Source: Anaerolineaceae bacterium (GTDB lineage Bacteria > Chloroflexota > Anaerolineae > Anaerolineales > Anaerolineaceae). From it: a DNA stretch of 59,008 nucleotides. A program made the translations under genes and the position numbers. Shown here piece after piece: positions 1 through 8,076 of this stretch (positions within the stretch are counted from its first letter, which is position 1; each line of letters begins with the position of its first letter). A model generated the notes under the pieces. It ran no database searches and had not been told where the DNA came from. It was given only the letters and a program-made list of their open reading frames with translations. The DNA lies in assembly GCA_002702705.1 (NCBI GenBank), contig PABH01000002.1:1-59008 (forward strand), in the 5' to 3' direction.

Positions 1-58
1 TTACTTTGGCTGTGTTCCTATTGCCAATTTTTTTGGCCTCGCCCTTTGTTTTTTCTGT

Positions 59-253
59 TTATCCATTCCCTATTGCCTTTCCATTACATCTGTAAGTGTA
101 ATTCGCGTTCTGTAGCGGTTCAGGTGTCAGCTCGGTCGGCACTGCTGAAGCTATCGGAGTACCAGTTATCGTAAGGGTCTTGGATGGGAGTGGAGTTTCA
201 ATTGAGATAGATGTCTCAGTCTCCGTCGATTTCGCGATCGGCGTGGCGGTCAA
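59..253 (-). other. Thr/Ser/Pro-rich peptide, gene remnant or tail
   Basis: A short open frame of about 64 codons rich in Thr, Ser, Pro and Glu, resembling the low-complexity linkers of secreted bacterial proteins. It has no convincing ATG or ribosome binding site. The frame continues open upstream to the end of the dioxygenase gene, so it may be a fragment of a larger lost gene or chance coding. No function can be assigned. Confidence 0.25.
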
Positions 254-310
254 CTCTGGCGTACCGATGGGGGTTGTTCGGCACAGTCTAAAAATTGTTT
301 GCCGTGGTTT

Positions 311-1123
311 TTATGTCCACAAAAACGCCACGCCACGTTTGCCTAAAATCTGATCATCAAAAATTACTTTTGCTGGTCCAACTGACAGTCCAAAACAAAC
401 ATGCAGCGGCAATAAATGTTCTTCTCGGGGGTGGCAATAACGGGCGGAGGGTGCTTTCTCCCACTCAATCAGGCGCTGTTCTCGTTCTTTCTGAGAAATC
501 TTTCCTGTGCACGTCTCGATGAGCCAGTTTTGGAAGGCCTCATTACCATTATCAGGTGCGCCAAAAGCCTGTCCGAAAAATGCATTCTGGTTATGGAATG
601 AGAATCCAGAACCGATCACCAGGATATTCTCATTCATTAATTCGCGCAGCGCTTTTCCAAGGGCAATATGCGCAGCCGGGTTTAGACCACGCAACAGCGA
701 AAGCTGAAGCGATGGAATATCCGCTTCCGGGTACATCAGTTTTAATGGGATAAATAAGCCGTGGTCAAACCCTCGCTTTGGATCAATACGAGCTGGAATG
801 TTATTTTTCTTCAGTAACCCGGCAATTTGATCCGCCAACTCAGGATTTCCCGGGGCAGGGTAGGTGATTTTGTAAGCTTGTTCCGGGAAGCCATAATAAT
901 CGTAGAACATCGGAGGGTTATTTGCTCCCAAGAGCGTTGCGGCACTTTCTTCCCAATGTGCGCTGATGACGAGGATAGCATCTGGTTTCGTGATCTGTGA
1001 TGGTAATATTTTCATGAAATCCACCATTGCTTTATGACTAGGATCACCGAGGATTGGTAAGGGACCACCGCCATGCGAGAAATAAACAATCTCTGCCTTT
1101 TTTTCAATTTTGTTTGATTCCAT
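311..1123 (-). CDS. DODA-type (LigB superfamily) extradiol dioxygenase
   Basis: About 270 residues, the usual length for the 4,5-DOPA dioxygenase/YgiD branch of class III extradiol dioxygenases, which open catechol-type rings with non-haem Fe or Zn in the cytosol. Visible family motifs are SHGGGPL near the N-terminus, ISAHWEE around residue 60, FDHGLFIPL around residue 120 (metal-binding His region), IGSGFSFHN around residue 170 and a late REEHLLPLH block. The ATG at 1123 is chosen because AAAGGAG lies just upstream; the frame also offers a TTG one codon earlier. It is the last gene of the quinone-stress group on this strand, separated from the esterase by about 280 bases with no other gene. 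The true substrate cannot be read from the sequence. Confidence 0.9.
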   Translation of the reverse strand: MESNKIEKKAEIVYFSHGGGPLPILGDPSHKAMVDFMKILPSQITKPDAILVISAHWEESAATLLGANNPPMFYDYYGFPEQAYKITYPAPGNPELADQIAGLLKKNNIPARIDPKRGFDHGLFIPLKLMYPEADIPSLQLSLLRGLNPAAHIALGKALRELMNENILVIGSGFSFHNQNAFFGQAFGAPDNGNEAFQNWLIETCTGKISQKEREQRLIEWEKAPSARYCHPREEHLLPLHVCFGLSVGPAKVIFDDQILGKRGVAFLWT

Positions 1124-1402
1124 CAAAATCTCCTTTTTGGTATATCTGGATCCAAAAACTTCTACATGAAATTTTAGGCCTTGCCATAAATTTGTCTAAC
1201 CCACTGCGGTAGTGTTGAATTGTTCCCATGCTACCTCATTGTGATGCTTGGGAATTCTTTTTTTTCACCCGTTATGTTCCACCTCGCGCCAGAGGTAGTC
1301 GCAATTGGTGAGATTGGAATTATTTAGATCAGATATCATTTTTCGTTCGAGGAAACAAGTAATTCATTCTGATAACCAGGTCAAACAAGAAGAAGATAGA
1401 TT

Positions 1403-2071
1403 CTATATTCGCCTGTCCAGCCAGCCCCTTATCATTTGCAAAGACTCTGCGGTGATGGTGTGATCCATATGGAAGTTGTGGTATTCCAAATCCACGCCAT
1501 AATGCAACAATAGGTCTCGGGTTTGAAGAGACCATTCCAAAGGCATGCGTGAGTCTTCGAAACCGTGTGTCATTATCACGGGTTTACCTGTGACTTCCAC
1601 ATCATTGATCAGAAATCTGTTTTCCAGGGGAATGTATCCTGATTGGGCAATGACTCCGGCCACCCGTTGTGGGTGAGTAAGCAAGTAAGACATTGATATC
1701 ATGCTGCCCTGGCTGAATCCCATCAGAAAAAATCTTTTAGGGTCAATTGGATAAGTGTTCATTAGTTCAGTAATGAATTTGTCTATACGTTTAAGCCCCT
1801 GATTAAGCAGTTCCGGGTCAGGTTTCCCGAATTGCGTGATGGGATACCAATCATAAGCTCCCGGTGCAAAATCCACCGGCCCGCGCCCACTGACCCACAG
1901 AAGATTCTCTTGTAAAGATTCCGATAATCCGATCAAGTCGCGCTCATTGCTACCGTGACCATGCAGCGCAAGGATTGTTGGATAGAGGACGCTTTTATTT
2001 GCGGGATCGTAGCCAGCGGGAAAATGGGTAAGGTGGTAAATTGAAAGGTCAGAATGGTCTTCATATTTCAT
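1403..2071 (-). CDS. Phospholipase/carboxylesterase family hydrolase, MhqD-like
   Basis: A cytosolic alpha/beta hydrolase of about 222 residues. The oxyanion-region motif LALHGHGSN is near residue 35, the nucleophile elbow GFSQG near residue 120, the acid in HGFEDSRMP and the catalytic His in MDHTI near the C-terminus, so the triad looks complete. It matches the phospholipase/carboxylesterase group that includes Bacillus MhqD. In Bacillus, mhqD sits with ring-cleaving dioxygenase and DoxX genes and is induced by quinones; the same neighbours occur here. The ATG at 2071 (MKYE) is preferred over an upstream TTG. It follows the VOC dioxygenase by 13 bases, so the two are probably co-transcribed. 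The natural ester substrate is unknown. Confidence 0.85.
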   Translation of the reverse strand: MKYEDHSDLSIYHLTHFPAGYDPANKSVLYPTILALHGHGSNERDLIGLSESLQENLLWVSGRGPVDFAPGAYDWYPITQFGKPDPELLNQGLKRIDKFITELMNTYPIDPKRFFLMGFSQGSMISMSYLLTHPQRVAGVIAQSGYIPLENRFLINDVEVTGKPVIMTHGFEDSRMPLEWSLQTRDLLLHYGVDLEYHNFHMDHTITAESLQMIRGWLDRRI

Positions 2072-2084
2072 AATCGTTTCCAAC

Positions 2085-3005
2085 CTAAAACTCAGGCGTT
2101 GAAAATATCATTCCGTTTTGAGAGGGGTCACGGATAAACAAACCTTCATCAAGTCGATCAAAAGTAACACCTGTCTGTTCCATGCGCTCCGCCATGCGGT
2201 TCAATTCACCGGCATTGGGCAGGTTGAAGGTAAAGTAGCGCATCCCAAGGCTGTTGGGCGGAGGAGGCGGCGCACCTGCACCTTGCCATGTGTTATATCC
2301 AATGTGATGATGGTAGCCTCCCGCCGAGACCATCCCCATACGGAAAGCGCGTGCAACTCCCATGTCACCCATGCCAAGCTGCTCATGATAAAAGTATCGG
2401 GTGGCGTTCAAGTCCGCAACAAATAAATGAACATGCCCCATTTTTGTTTCAAGCGGCATGGGGGCATCAAGACTATCGTTTGCAGAAAGATGAGTAAACA
2501 TTTCGTCCAGGTCCATTGGTTCACGGCCATCACTAATAGTGCCATCTGCTCGACGGGCTACAATATTTCCATTTTCAACCCCAAATACACCATCTTCTGG
2601 CGATTCAGTATAAATCTCAATATTGTTTCCCTCAAGATCATCAAGATAAACGCTTTTCGTGAGGATATGATCAGTAGGATAGTTGGTATATTTTAAATTG
2701 AGAAATCGTCCGATTACCCTGGCTAATTCACGCCGGTCAGGCAGCAGGAATGCCATATGGTATAAACCGGTTGTCCCACGGTAGCGGCGGACACCACTCA
2801 CTTCTGTAAGATGTAAAAGATCTGCCTGGCCCGCCCCCAGCCTGGCGCTTTTTCCTTCCCGCCCGTGAAGTTGTAATCCAATGGTATTCTGATAAAACGC
2901 AATTTGTTGTTCAAGATTGGCTACCGTCAGGTGTACATAACCTGGCCAGGAGTCTGGATGAATCTGGAAATCAGATATGGCTACCGGTTGAAGAACAGTA
3001 TTCAT
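2085..3005 (-). CDS. VOC-family ring-cleaving (catechol 2,3-) dioxygenase, CatE/MhqO-like
   Basis: About 307 residues with two tandem vicinal-oxygen-chelate modules: the first starts at GYVHLTVANLEQ (about residue 25), the second at MGHVHLFVADL (about residue 190). Candidate metal-binding His residues lie in these strands and in GGYHHHIGYNTW. The two-module, roughly 300-residue layout is that of type I extradiol dioxygenases such as Bacillus CatE, MhqO and MhqE, which degrade catechols and quinone-derived products. The ATG at 3005 overlaps the stop of the upstream luciferase-like gene (TGATG), indicating translational coupling. A run of five prolines in GAPPPPPNS is a small oddity. Substrate specificity is inferred only from context. 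Confidence 0.9.
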   Translation of the reverse strand: MNTVLQPVAISDFQIHPDSWPGYVHLTVANLEQQIAFYQNTIGLQLHGREGKSARLGAGQADLLHLTEVSGVRRYRGTTGLYHMAFLLPDRRELARVIGRFLNLKYTNYPTDHILTKSVYLDDLEGNNIEIYTESPEDGVFGVENGNIVARRADGTISDGREPMDLDEMFTHLSANDSLDAPMPLETKMGHVHLFVADLNATRYFYHEQLGMGDMGVARAFRMGMVSAGGYHHHIGYNTWQGAGAPPPPPNSLGMRYFTFNLPNAGELNRMAERMEQTGVTFDRLDEGLFIRDPSQNGMIFSTPEF

Positions 3006-3511
3006 CACATCACCACCTCATGCGATTTAACTAACTTGTCAGCCTGAATAGAAAGACCGGTGACAAAGTTGTAAGAGTCAATAATTAATTGAAAAATCAC
3101 ATCCAGCTCCTGCATATTCCGGGGAGTGTATAGCAGTACCATCCCATTAATACCGATTTGCTGCGCCAAAGGATGATATTCTGCCCATTGCGCTTCTATC
3201 GCTTCCTTTGCGCGTTCAGGGGATAGGGTAACATGCAAACTGCCATCCGGATGAATATGAGCAAATTCGCGCCCAACGAGGATCAATTCCTCATGTGCCA
3301 ACACTAAATCTTCAGAAAGCCATAATGCACGTGCTCCGGGGACGGAGATACGGGTTGCTACATTACTAACCCCAGGTAAAGAATATGCACGCCGGAAAAG
3401 TTCCGCCTTTACTTCAGGGTCTGGAGTAAGCCGAATCTGCATGTGTGGCATTCCGGTGGTTGTTGGTGGGCGGAAACCTGCCCGTTTGGGTAATTTAATA
3501 TTTTCACTCAT
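3005..3511 (-). CDS. Luciferase-like (DUF5519) domain protein
   Basis: A 168-residue protein matching the small luciferase-like family often listed as DUF5519. Diagnostic blocks are LPKRAGFRPPTTTGMPHMQ at the N-terminus, RISVPGARALWL in the middle, GREFAHIHPDGSLHVTL and WAEYHPLAQQIG, where the paired His residues and the HPLA block are typical. The family has no firmly established reaction as far as I know, and the name should not be read as meaning light emission. It is placed between DoxX and the VOC dioxygenase with overlapping or near-touching ends, so it belongs to the same operon and probably to the same detoxification response. No signal peptide or membrane segment is visible. Confidence 0.75.
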   Translation of the reverse strand: MSENIKLPKRAGFRPPTTTGMPHMQIRLTPDPEVKAELFRRAYSLPGVSNVATRISVPGARALWLSEDLVLAHEELILVGREFAHIHPDGSLHVTLSPERAKEAIEAQWAEYHPLAQQIGINGMVLLYTPRNMQELDVIFQLIIDSYNFVTGLSIQADKLVKSHEVVM

Positions 3512-3532
3512 TGCGTTATCTCCAAGATAGAA

Positions 3533-3919
3533 CTAAAATGACAGGCTAAAAAGCCATGGTTGCGGGATTGCCAGAAACATAAGTGCTGATGCTGCCAGCG
3601 CTAAATTCTTTAAGAAATTGGGCATTTGCATCATCATTGTCTGTTTATCTACGCCCCAAAAGCGATGCATCATAAAAGCCACGGGGACGAGAAACAGCAC
3701 AACTGCAATTACACCAATGGCAGGATACAGACCGGTGAGAAAGCTGATACCACCTAAAACGAGCAAAATTCCACTTCCCGGGACAGCAATATCTGCCAGT
3801 GGCACACCTTGCGATTTGGCGTAGGGAACCATCGTTTTTACCTGAGAGAAATGGTTATATGCATTGAACAGAAAGTAAACTCCTAAAACAATTCGGCCTA
3901 AAACAAAAGCGATTTCCAT
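3533..3919 (-). CDS. DoxX-family membrane protein (CatD/MhqP-like)
   Basis: A 128-residue integral membrane protein with four hydrophobic helices. It begins with a GRIVLGVYFLFNAYNHF helix, typical of DoxX proteins, followed by the segments GSGILLVLGGISFLTG, AIGVIAVVLFLVPVAF and NLALAASALMFLAIP. In Bacillus, DoxX homologues CatD and MhqP are encoded beside ring-cleaving dioxygenases and respond to catechol and quinones; here the dioxygenase and esterase follow in the same order. It is most likely a membrane-bound partner in quinone or thiol redox stress rather than an enzyme with a known reaction. Start ATG has an AAAGGAAAT-like site upstream. It is the first gene of the tight run that continues to the esterase. 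Confidence 0.85.
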   Translation of the reverse strand: MEIAFVLGRIVLGVYFLFNAYNHFSQVKTMVPYAKSQGVPLADIAVPGSGILLVLGGISFLTGLYPAIGVIAVVLFLVPVAFMMHRFWGVDKQTMMMQMPNFLKNLALAASALMFLAIPQPWLFSLSF

Positions 3920-4007
3920 TTTAATTTCCTTTCAACTTTCAATAAATTATAAAGTGTTTTTCATAACCAGCAATTCCGACACGCTGGTAATAATTGAACA
4001 AAAGTTA

Positions 4008-4619
4008 TCAACTTTTTTCTTCCATTTCAATCCGCTGCAAAGCTCGTTGAAAAACTTCATACGGCTGAGCACCGACAATCTTATACTGGTCATTCAGCAC
4101 ATAAGTTGGCACACCATCAACACCGATTTGATAAGCTTCGTTGACCTGCTCCTGGACAATGCTGGTGAATTTGCCGCTTTCCACCTCGTATTGCAATTCG
4201 TCAGCATTCAGTCCGACTTGTATTGCTGCTTTCTTGAGGAATTCCCAATTACCAATATCTTCGCCTTTCCTGTAAAACTTATCGAAGATCACTTTGTGAA
4301 ATTCCAAAGCTTTGCCATGCTGGCGAGCATATTCTGTGGATTCGTGTGCCAGACGAGTGTTAGGAATACGATTGGGAAAAACCATCTCTAACCCGGCATC
4401 ATTTGCCATCTGTTTTAGATGTGTATTGGTCTGTGCCATATGCGCCTTGACATTTTCTGGTAAATCCATACCTTCAGGGGGTGTATCTGGGCGCAAATAA
4501 AATGGGCGCCAATCTACATCAACTGAAAATTCTTTCGTTAACTTTGTAACAGCACCTTGGCCTACATAACACCAAGGGCAGACATAATCAGAATAAATTG
4601 TTAGACTGATTTTCTTCAT
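4008..4619 (-). CDS. DsbA-family (FrnE-like) oxidoreductase
   Basis: A cytosolic thioredoxin-fold protein of about 203 residues. The active-site motif CPWC occurs at about residues 14-17 in DYVCPWCYVG, and the cis-Pro loop is GVDGVPTYV near residue 160. This pattern (2-hydroxychromene-2-carboxylate isomerase/FrnE-like DsbA) covers proteins acting in thiol-disulfide exchange and some in polyketide or aromatic metabolism. The ATG at 4619 gives the canonical MKKISLTIYSDY start; the longer open frame upstream adds residues unlike the family. It lies upstream of and in the same orientation as doxX, with about 90 bases between, so it may share the response to electrophile stress, where thiols are consumed. 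Confidence 0.88.
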   Translation of the reverse strand: MKKISLTIYSDYVCPWCYVGQGAVTKLTKEFSVDVDWRPFYLRPDTPPEGMDLPENVKAHMAQTNTHLKQMANDAGLEMVFPNRIPNTRLAHESTEYARQHGKALEFHKVIFDKFYRKGEDIGNWEFLKKAAIQVGLNADELQYEVESGKFTSIVQEQVNEAYQIGVDGVPTYVLNDQYKIVGAQPYEVFQRALQRIEMEEKS

Positions 4620-4814
4620 TCTTTTACTCCAAAAATAATTTATGAACCTGTTGAAAGTAAGGAACAACCGGCATCATTAACACCCTTCGATTCATGAAAA
4701 TTTGGAAAGTTGAAAGGATTTTGAAAAGTGAACAATTCTAAAATCGTATTCACTACCTCAAGAGTACCGGTTGACACGTTTCTTTGATATAACAACGAGC
4801 AGCGCAATTTAGTG

Positions 4815-5108
4815 CTAATCATGTGTATAACCCTTGCGGTGATGATCATCGGGAAGATATTGATGTGGGTCTTCCTCAAACGCTTGTTGACAGCCAACAG
4901 AGCAAAAGTAGTAGGTTTGACCTGCGTGCTCACTCTTATACTGAGCAGTATCGATTTCAACTTCCATCTTGCATACGGGGTCAATTGCAGTAGTCATAAG
5001 ATTCTCCTTTTCTTCACTTGCGAAACACTCACCAGTAAGCGGGTCACAGTAACCACCGAGATTCTTAGATCCAAAAATGGTTAAGGGGGCTTGTTTGGTT
5101 GTTTTCAT
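4815..5108 (-). CDS. YHS-domain protein with Cys-rich N-terminal extension
   Basis: A 97-residue protein. The C-terminal half, from MTTAIDPVCKMEV, is a YHS domain: DPVCKMEV, then YYFCSVGCQQAFEEDP, whose Cys residues are thought to bind metal. The first 37 residues hold a short segment with GGYCDPLTGEC, possibly a second mini-motif that precedes a fused YHS domain. The ATG at 5108 overlaps the stop of the HxlR gene as ATGA, so the two are translationally coupled; the internal ATG at 4998 would give the bare YHS domain. Coupling to a redox-type repressor suggests a metal or redox accessory role. The exact ligand is unknown. Confidence 0.75.
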   Translation of the reverse strand: MKTTKQAPLTIFGSKNLGGYCDPLTGECFASEEKENLMTTAIDPVCKMEVEIDTAQYKSEHAGQTYYFCSVGCQQAFEEDPHQYLPDDHHRKGYTHD

Positions 5109-5416
5109 AACACCTCTTCGGGATACCAATTGGATACCCAATTAACTAATGATGTAAATACACCTAGCAAGTCTTGACCTTTGTCTGTGAGAAAATATTC
5201 CACATGCCGTTGTGCATCTGGAACGACCTGGCGTTGAACAACTCCTTCCCGCTCTAGTACTTTGAGTCGTTGAGAAAGCGTGCGGGGATTAACACCGCCA
5301 ACTCTTTCTTGTAATTCACAAAACCGTCGTCTTTCTTGCAGATAGTAAATCAACTCGAGGGTCCATTTTGACCCCAGAAATTGAGTGGCTTTACCAATTG
5401 GGCAATTATGAATCAT
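5105..5416 (-). CDS. HxlR/DUF24-family winged-helix repressor
   Basis: A 103-residue regulator with the classic HxlR layout: N-terminal CPIG around Cys5, LGSKWTLELIYYL in the first helices, RRFCELQERVGGVNPRTLSQRLKVLEREGVV as the recognition helix and wing, and a C-terminal YFLTDKGQDL segment. Members such as Bacillus YodB and CatR sense quinones or diamide through a conserved N-terminal Cys (Cys6 in YodB), and Cys5 here sits at the equivalent place. It is transcribed with the YHS gene and lies upstream of doxX, dioxygenases and MhqD-like esterase, so it is the likely repressor of this group. Start ATG at 5416 follows GGAGA. Confidence 0.92.
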   Translation of the reverse strand: MIHNCPIGKATQFLGSKWTLELIYYLQERRRFCELQERVGGVNPRTLSQRLKVLEREGVVQRQVVPDAQRHVEYFLTDKGQDLLGVFTSLVNWVSNWYPEEVL

Positions 5417-5430
5417 TGTCTCTCCTTGCT

Positions 5431-5458
5431 ATATATTTTATAGTAGATATATTTTATA
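5431..5458 (-). promoter_or_regulatory. AT-rich direct repeat upstream of hxlR-type gene
   Basis: Two exact copies of ATATATTTTATA (5431-5442 and 5447-5458), 16 bases apart start to start, lie directly in front of the repressor's ribosome binding site. The AT-only sequence also offers promoter -10 elements. It is a candidate autoregulatory operator; AT-rich repeats upstream of DUF24 regulators are common, but binding is inferred. Confidence 0.45.
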
Positions 5459-5517
5459 TAATTTGTCCGATTATGTCAAGTAGTGAATTGCGACTCATGA
5501 ATGAAAACTCCATTCCA

Positions 5518-5570
5518 TTGTCACTCTGTAGTTTTCAACGTACAATACGACAATTCTTTGGTCTTTTTGG
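5518..5570 (+). promoter_or_regulatory. Promoter plus TTTGG direct-repeat operator of decayed regulator
   Basis: TTGTCA (5518-5523), 17 bases, TACAAT (5541-5546) is a good sigma-70 promoter. Ten bases downstream is TTTGGTCTTTTTGG (5557-5570), a direct repeat TTTGG-N4-TTTGG with 9-bp period. The same 14 bases recur at 24916-24929 and 25667-25680. It survives although the regulator behind it is broken. Confidence 0.6.
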
Positions 5571-5581
5571 AAAAAACAACC

Positions 5582-6011
5582 ATGAAACTCACCCACCGTC
5601 AGGAAACTTATGTTCAATCCTTGCTTGACCTGTATCGCGAATTGAATGGTCCGATTCATTATTCAGTGCTTGCCAAAAGAATTGGGGTCAGTCCATTCAC
5701 AGCGTACGGGTTGCTGCGCCTGCTCGAAAAAAAAGGGTTGGTGATTTCCCAATACCATCTCAATTCTGGTAAACTAGTAGTTGGACGTTCTGTTGCCTCA
5801 GATTATTGAGAGGAAGGGCACGGTTACCCGCTCGGATCAAATGCTGCTGGGCGGTTTTACGCTAGGATTAATGGCGAATGAAAGTAATAGTGATGTGGAA
5901 TGGAATTAACTCTTTCTGGAGCACATCACGCCACTGACAACTTTACAAACTCGTATTTTGGAATTACTTGGTTTATCGACCAACGTACGTACACGACTGG
6001 CAGAAAATTGA
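5582..6011 (+). pseudogene. Decayed HTH regulator (MKLTHRQ family), internal deletion
   Basis: The first 65 codons closely match the intact regulator at 24941: MKLTHRQETYVQSLLDLYREL, then a helix-turn-helix-like VGRS-ending domain. The frame then stops at 5807-5809. Directly after, in another frame, come ERKGTVTRSDQMLLGGF and TLGLMANE, which correspond to the C-terminal MKGAISRSGLLLLGGF and LGLLANE region of the intact copy. About 95 codons between these parts have been lost, and a further frame change follows before an end at about 6011. The protein cannot be functional as written. It lies directly upstream of the aldehyde oxidoreductase gene, which it may once have controlled, by analogy with the two intact copies that precede their target operons. 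Confidence 0.85.
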
Positions 6012-6070
6012 AGAAAGTCATTTTATTTTCAGCGAATAGATAGTGTAATTACTACCAAAGGAGTGATCAG

Positions 6071-8068
6071 ATGGAAACAAAACAAGCAAGCACGCGGGCA
6101 GTCACGGGCAATATCCTCATCGTGGACTTGAATAGCGGGGAAACGCGCGTCGAACACCCACAACCAGACACCTACCGCAAGTTTCTCGGCGGCCAAGGCT
6201 TAGGAGTGGATTATCTCTTCCGCAACATGCCGGCACACGCTGACCCGCTGGGACCGGAGAATATCCTCGGTTTCCTGCCTGGGCTGCTGACCGGCAGCAG
6301 CGCTTATTTCTCAGGCCGCTACAGCGTGGTCGCTAAGTCACCGCTGACGGGTACCTGGGGTGATGCCAATTCAGGCGGTTTCTTTGGTCCCGAACTAAAG
6401 CGCGCCGGTTTTGACGCCGTCTTTATCCACGGCAAGGCGAAAAAACCGGTCTACCTGTGGATTAAAAATGGCGAAGTAGAAATCCGCCCGGCAGACAAAC
6501 TGTGGGGGCTGGACACCACCGAGACGCTGAACGCGCTGAAAGTTGAATTGGGTGACAAGTCGTTGCGCGCTGCCGCGATCGGTCCTGCGGGGGAGAAACT
6601 TTCTTTGATCTCCGCGGTGATTAACGATTATGGGCGGGCGGCCGCTCGCTCGGGCATCGGTGCGGTGATGGGCAGCAAGAACTTGAAAGCTGTCGTTGTG
6701 CGCGGCAAAGGAAAGATCGAGTTGGCTGACAAAAATGAACTGTTGTCAGTCAATCGTTCGCTGGCAGACCGCATGAAGAAAAAGCCGTCTTCCTTTGGCA
6801 AGATGTTGGGTGTGATTCTTCAGCCGATTTTGCCCTTGCTGTTGCGACGTGGTGGCATGCCGATGCCCGATGTCCCCACCATGGTCGAAGGCTTCGGCAA
6901 ACATGGTACCTCCATGCTTGCTTCCGGTTCATCCGAAATGGGAGACATGCCGATCAAGAACTGGTCCGGCGTGGGCTATCGCGATTTTCCCATGCGCACG
7001 CGTTCGAGCAAGATCAGCGATGAAAATGTTTATCGCTATGCAAAGAAAAAATATGCCTGCGCCAACTGCGCTCTTGGCTGCGGCGCTCTGCTGGATGTTG
7101 AAGAAGGCCCCTACGCCATCGAAAATGAGCACCGCCCCGAATACGAGACGCTGGGTAGTTTTGGCGGCATGATCTTGAACGATAACATTGAATCCATCAT
7201 CAAAGCCAATGGTATCTGCAATGCCTATGGATTGGATACCATTTCTGCCGGTGGAACGATTGCCTTCGCCTTCGAATGCTACGAAAAAGGATTGCTGACC
7301 AAAGAGCAGACTGACGGCTTGGAATTGAACTGGGGCAACCATGAAGCTGCCATTGCAGCCTTGGAAAAACTGGCTAAACGTGAACCGGGACTAGGCGAAT
7401 TGCTGGCCGATGGCGTCAAAGTAGCCGCCGAAAAGATCGGCAATGGTGCAGAGCAATACGCCATACATGTTGGCGGGCAAGAATTGGCCATGCACGACCC
7501 GCGTTTGAACCCGTCCTTTGGTACCACCTACGTCACCGATCCCACCCCAGGACGTCATACGCAAGGCGGAGCCGGTTTCAACGAATTCGGCCTTCCGCTC
7601 ATCACCCTGCCAGGCATCGAAATCCCCCCAACTCCGCGGCGCGAGTTCAGCGGGAAGGGCAAGGCACATGCCATTGGCAGCAAGGCCGTTGAAACCATGG
7701 ATGCGCTGGGTATATGTGAGTTTTCCTCAATGGCCGGCGAATATCCCTACCTCGGCATCATTAACGCAGCCACTGGCTGGGGCATTACCGCGGAAGAATT
7801 TCTGGAGGCCGGCGAACGCATCCAGGACTTGCGCCAAGCCTTCAACGTTCGAGAAGGCTTCAAGCCATCCGACTTTGTGCTGCCCGCCCGTGTGCTTGGT
7901 AAACCGCCGCTGGAAACCGGACCCAACGCCAAAGTCACAATTGACATTGAGACCATGTCCAATGAATTCTTTCGGGAAATGCAGTGGGATCCAACGAGCG
8001 GACGTCCCAGCCGTTCACGCCTGATTGAATTGGGGCTGGATTACGTCGCCGAGCAAATCCACGCCTAG
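6071..8068 (+). CDS. Tungsten-type aldehyde:ferredoxin oxidoreductase family protein
   Basis: A 665-residue protein of the AOR family, cytosolic enzymes that use a tungsten or molybdenum bis-pterin cofactor and one 4Fe-4S cluster to oxidise aldehydes (or reduce acids) with ferredoxin. The N-terminal domain has GNILIVDLNSGET and KFLGGQGLG, and RSGIGAVMGSKNLKAV, all typical. The cluster Cys motif CANCALGC lies around residues 329-336, and the fourth Cys is probably in ALGICEF around residue 549. Length is near the usual 600-700. A strong AAAGGAG site precedes the ATG. A MoaD/ThiS-like gene follows by 8 bases, as is common for AOR operons. The subfamily and physiological aldehyde cannot be told from sequence reading alone. 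Confidence 0.93.
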   Translation: METKQASTRAVTGNILIVDLNSGETRVEHPQPDTYRKFLGGQGLGVDYLFRNMPAHADPLGPENILGFLPGLLTGSSAYFSGRYSVVAKSPLTGTWGDANSGGFFGPELKRAGFDAVFIHGKAKKPVYLWIKNGEVEIRPADKLWGLDTTETLNALKVELGDKSLRAAAIGPAGEKLSLISAVINDYGRAAARSGIGAVMGSKNLKAVVVRGKGKIELADKNELLSVNRSLADRMKKKPSSFGKMLGVILQPILPLLLRRGGMPMPDVPTMVEGFGKHGTSMLASGSSEMGDMPIKNWSGVGYRDFPMRTRSSKISDENVYRYAKKKYACANCALGCGALLDVEEGPYAIENEHRPEYETLGSFGGMILNDNIESIIKANGICNAYGLDTISAGGTIAFAFECYEKGLLTKEQTDGLELNWGNHEAAIAALEKLAKREPGLGELLADGVKVAAEKIGNGAEQYAIHVGGQELAMHDPRLNPSFGTTYVTDPTPGRHTQGGAGFNEFGLPLITLPGIEIPPTPRREFSGKGKAHAIGSKAVETMDALGICEFSSMAGEYPYLGIINAATGWGITAEEFLEAGERIQDLRQAFNVREGFKPSDFVLPARVLGKPPLETGPNAKVTIDIETMSNEFFREMQWDPTSGRPSRSRLIELGLDYVAEQIHA

Positions 8069-8076
8069 ACAACGCG

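Noticed and set aside
1131-1150. Partial match to the TTTGG direct repeat upstream of the DODA dioxygenase
   Set aside because: Only one half-site fits (second is TCTGG), it overlaps a ribosome binding site on the other strand, and no regulator of the family is near.
2118-2696. Plus-strand open frames opposite the VOC dioxygenase
   Set aside because: They lie antisense to a well-supported gene and show no family likeness or ribosome binding sites.
4640-4984. Minus-strand 114-codon frame between DsbA-like and YHS genes
   Set aside because: It overlaps the YHS gene in another frame and resembles nothing; the gap itself seems non-coding.
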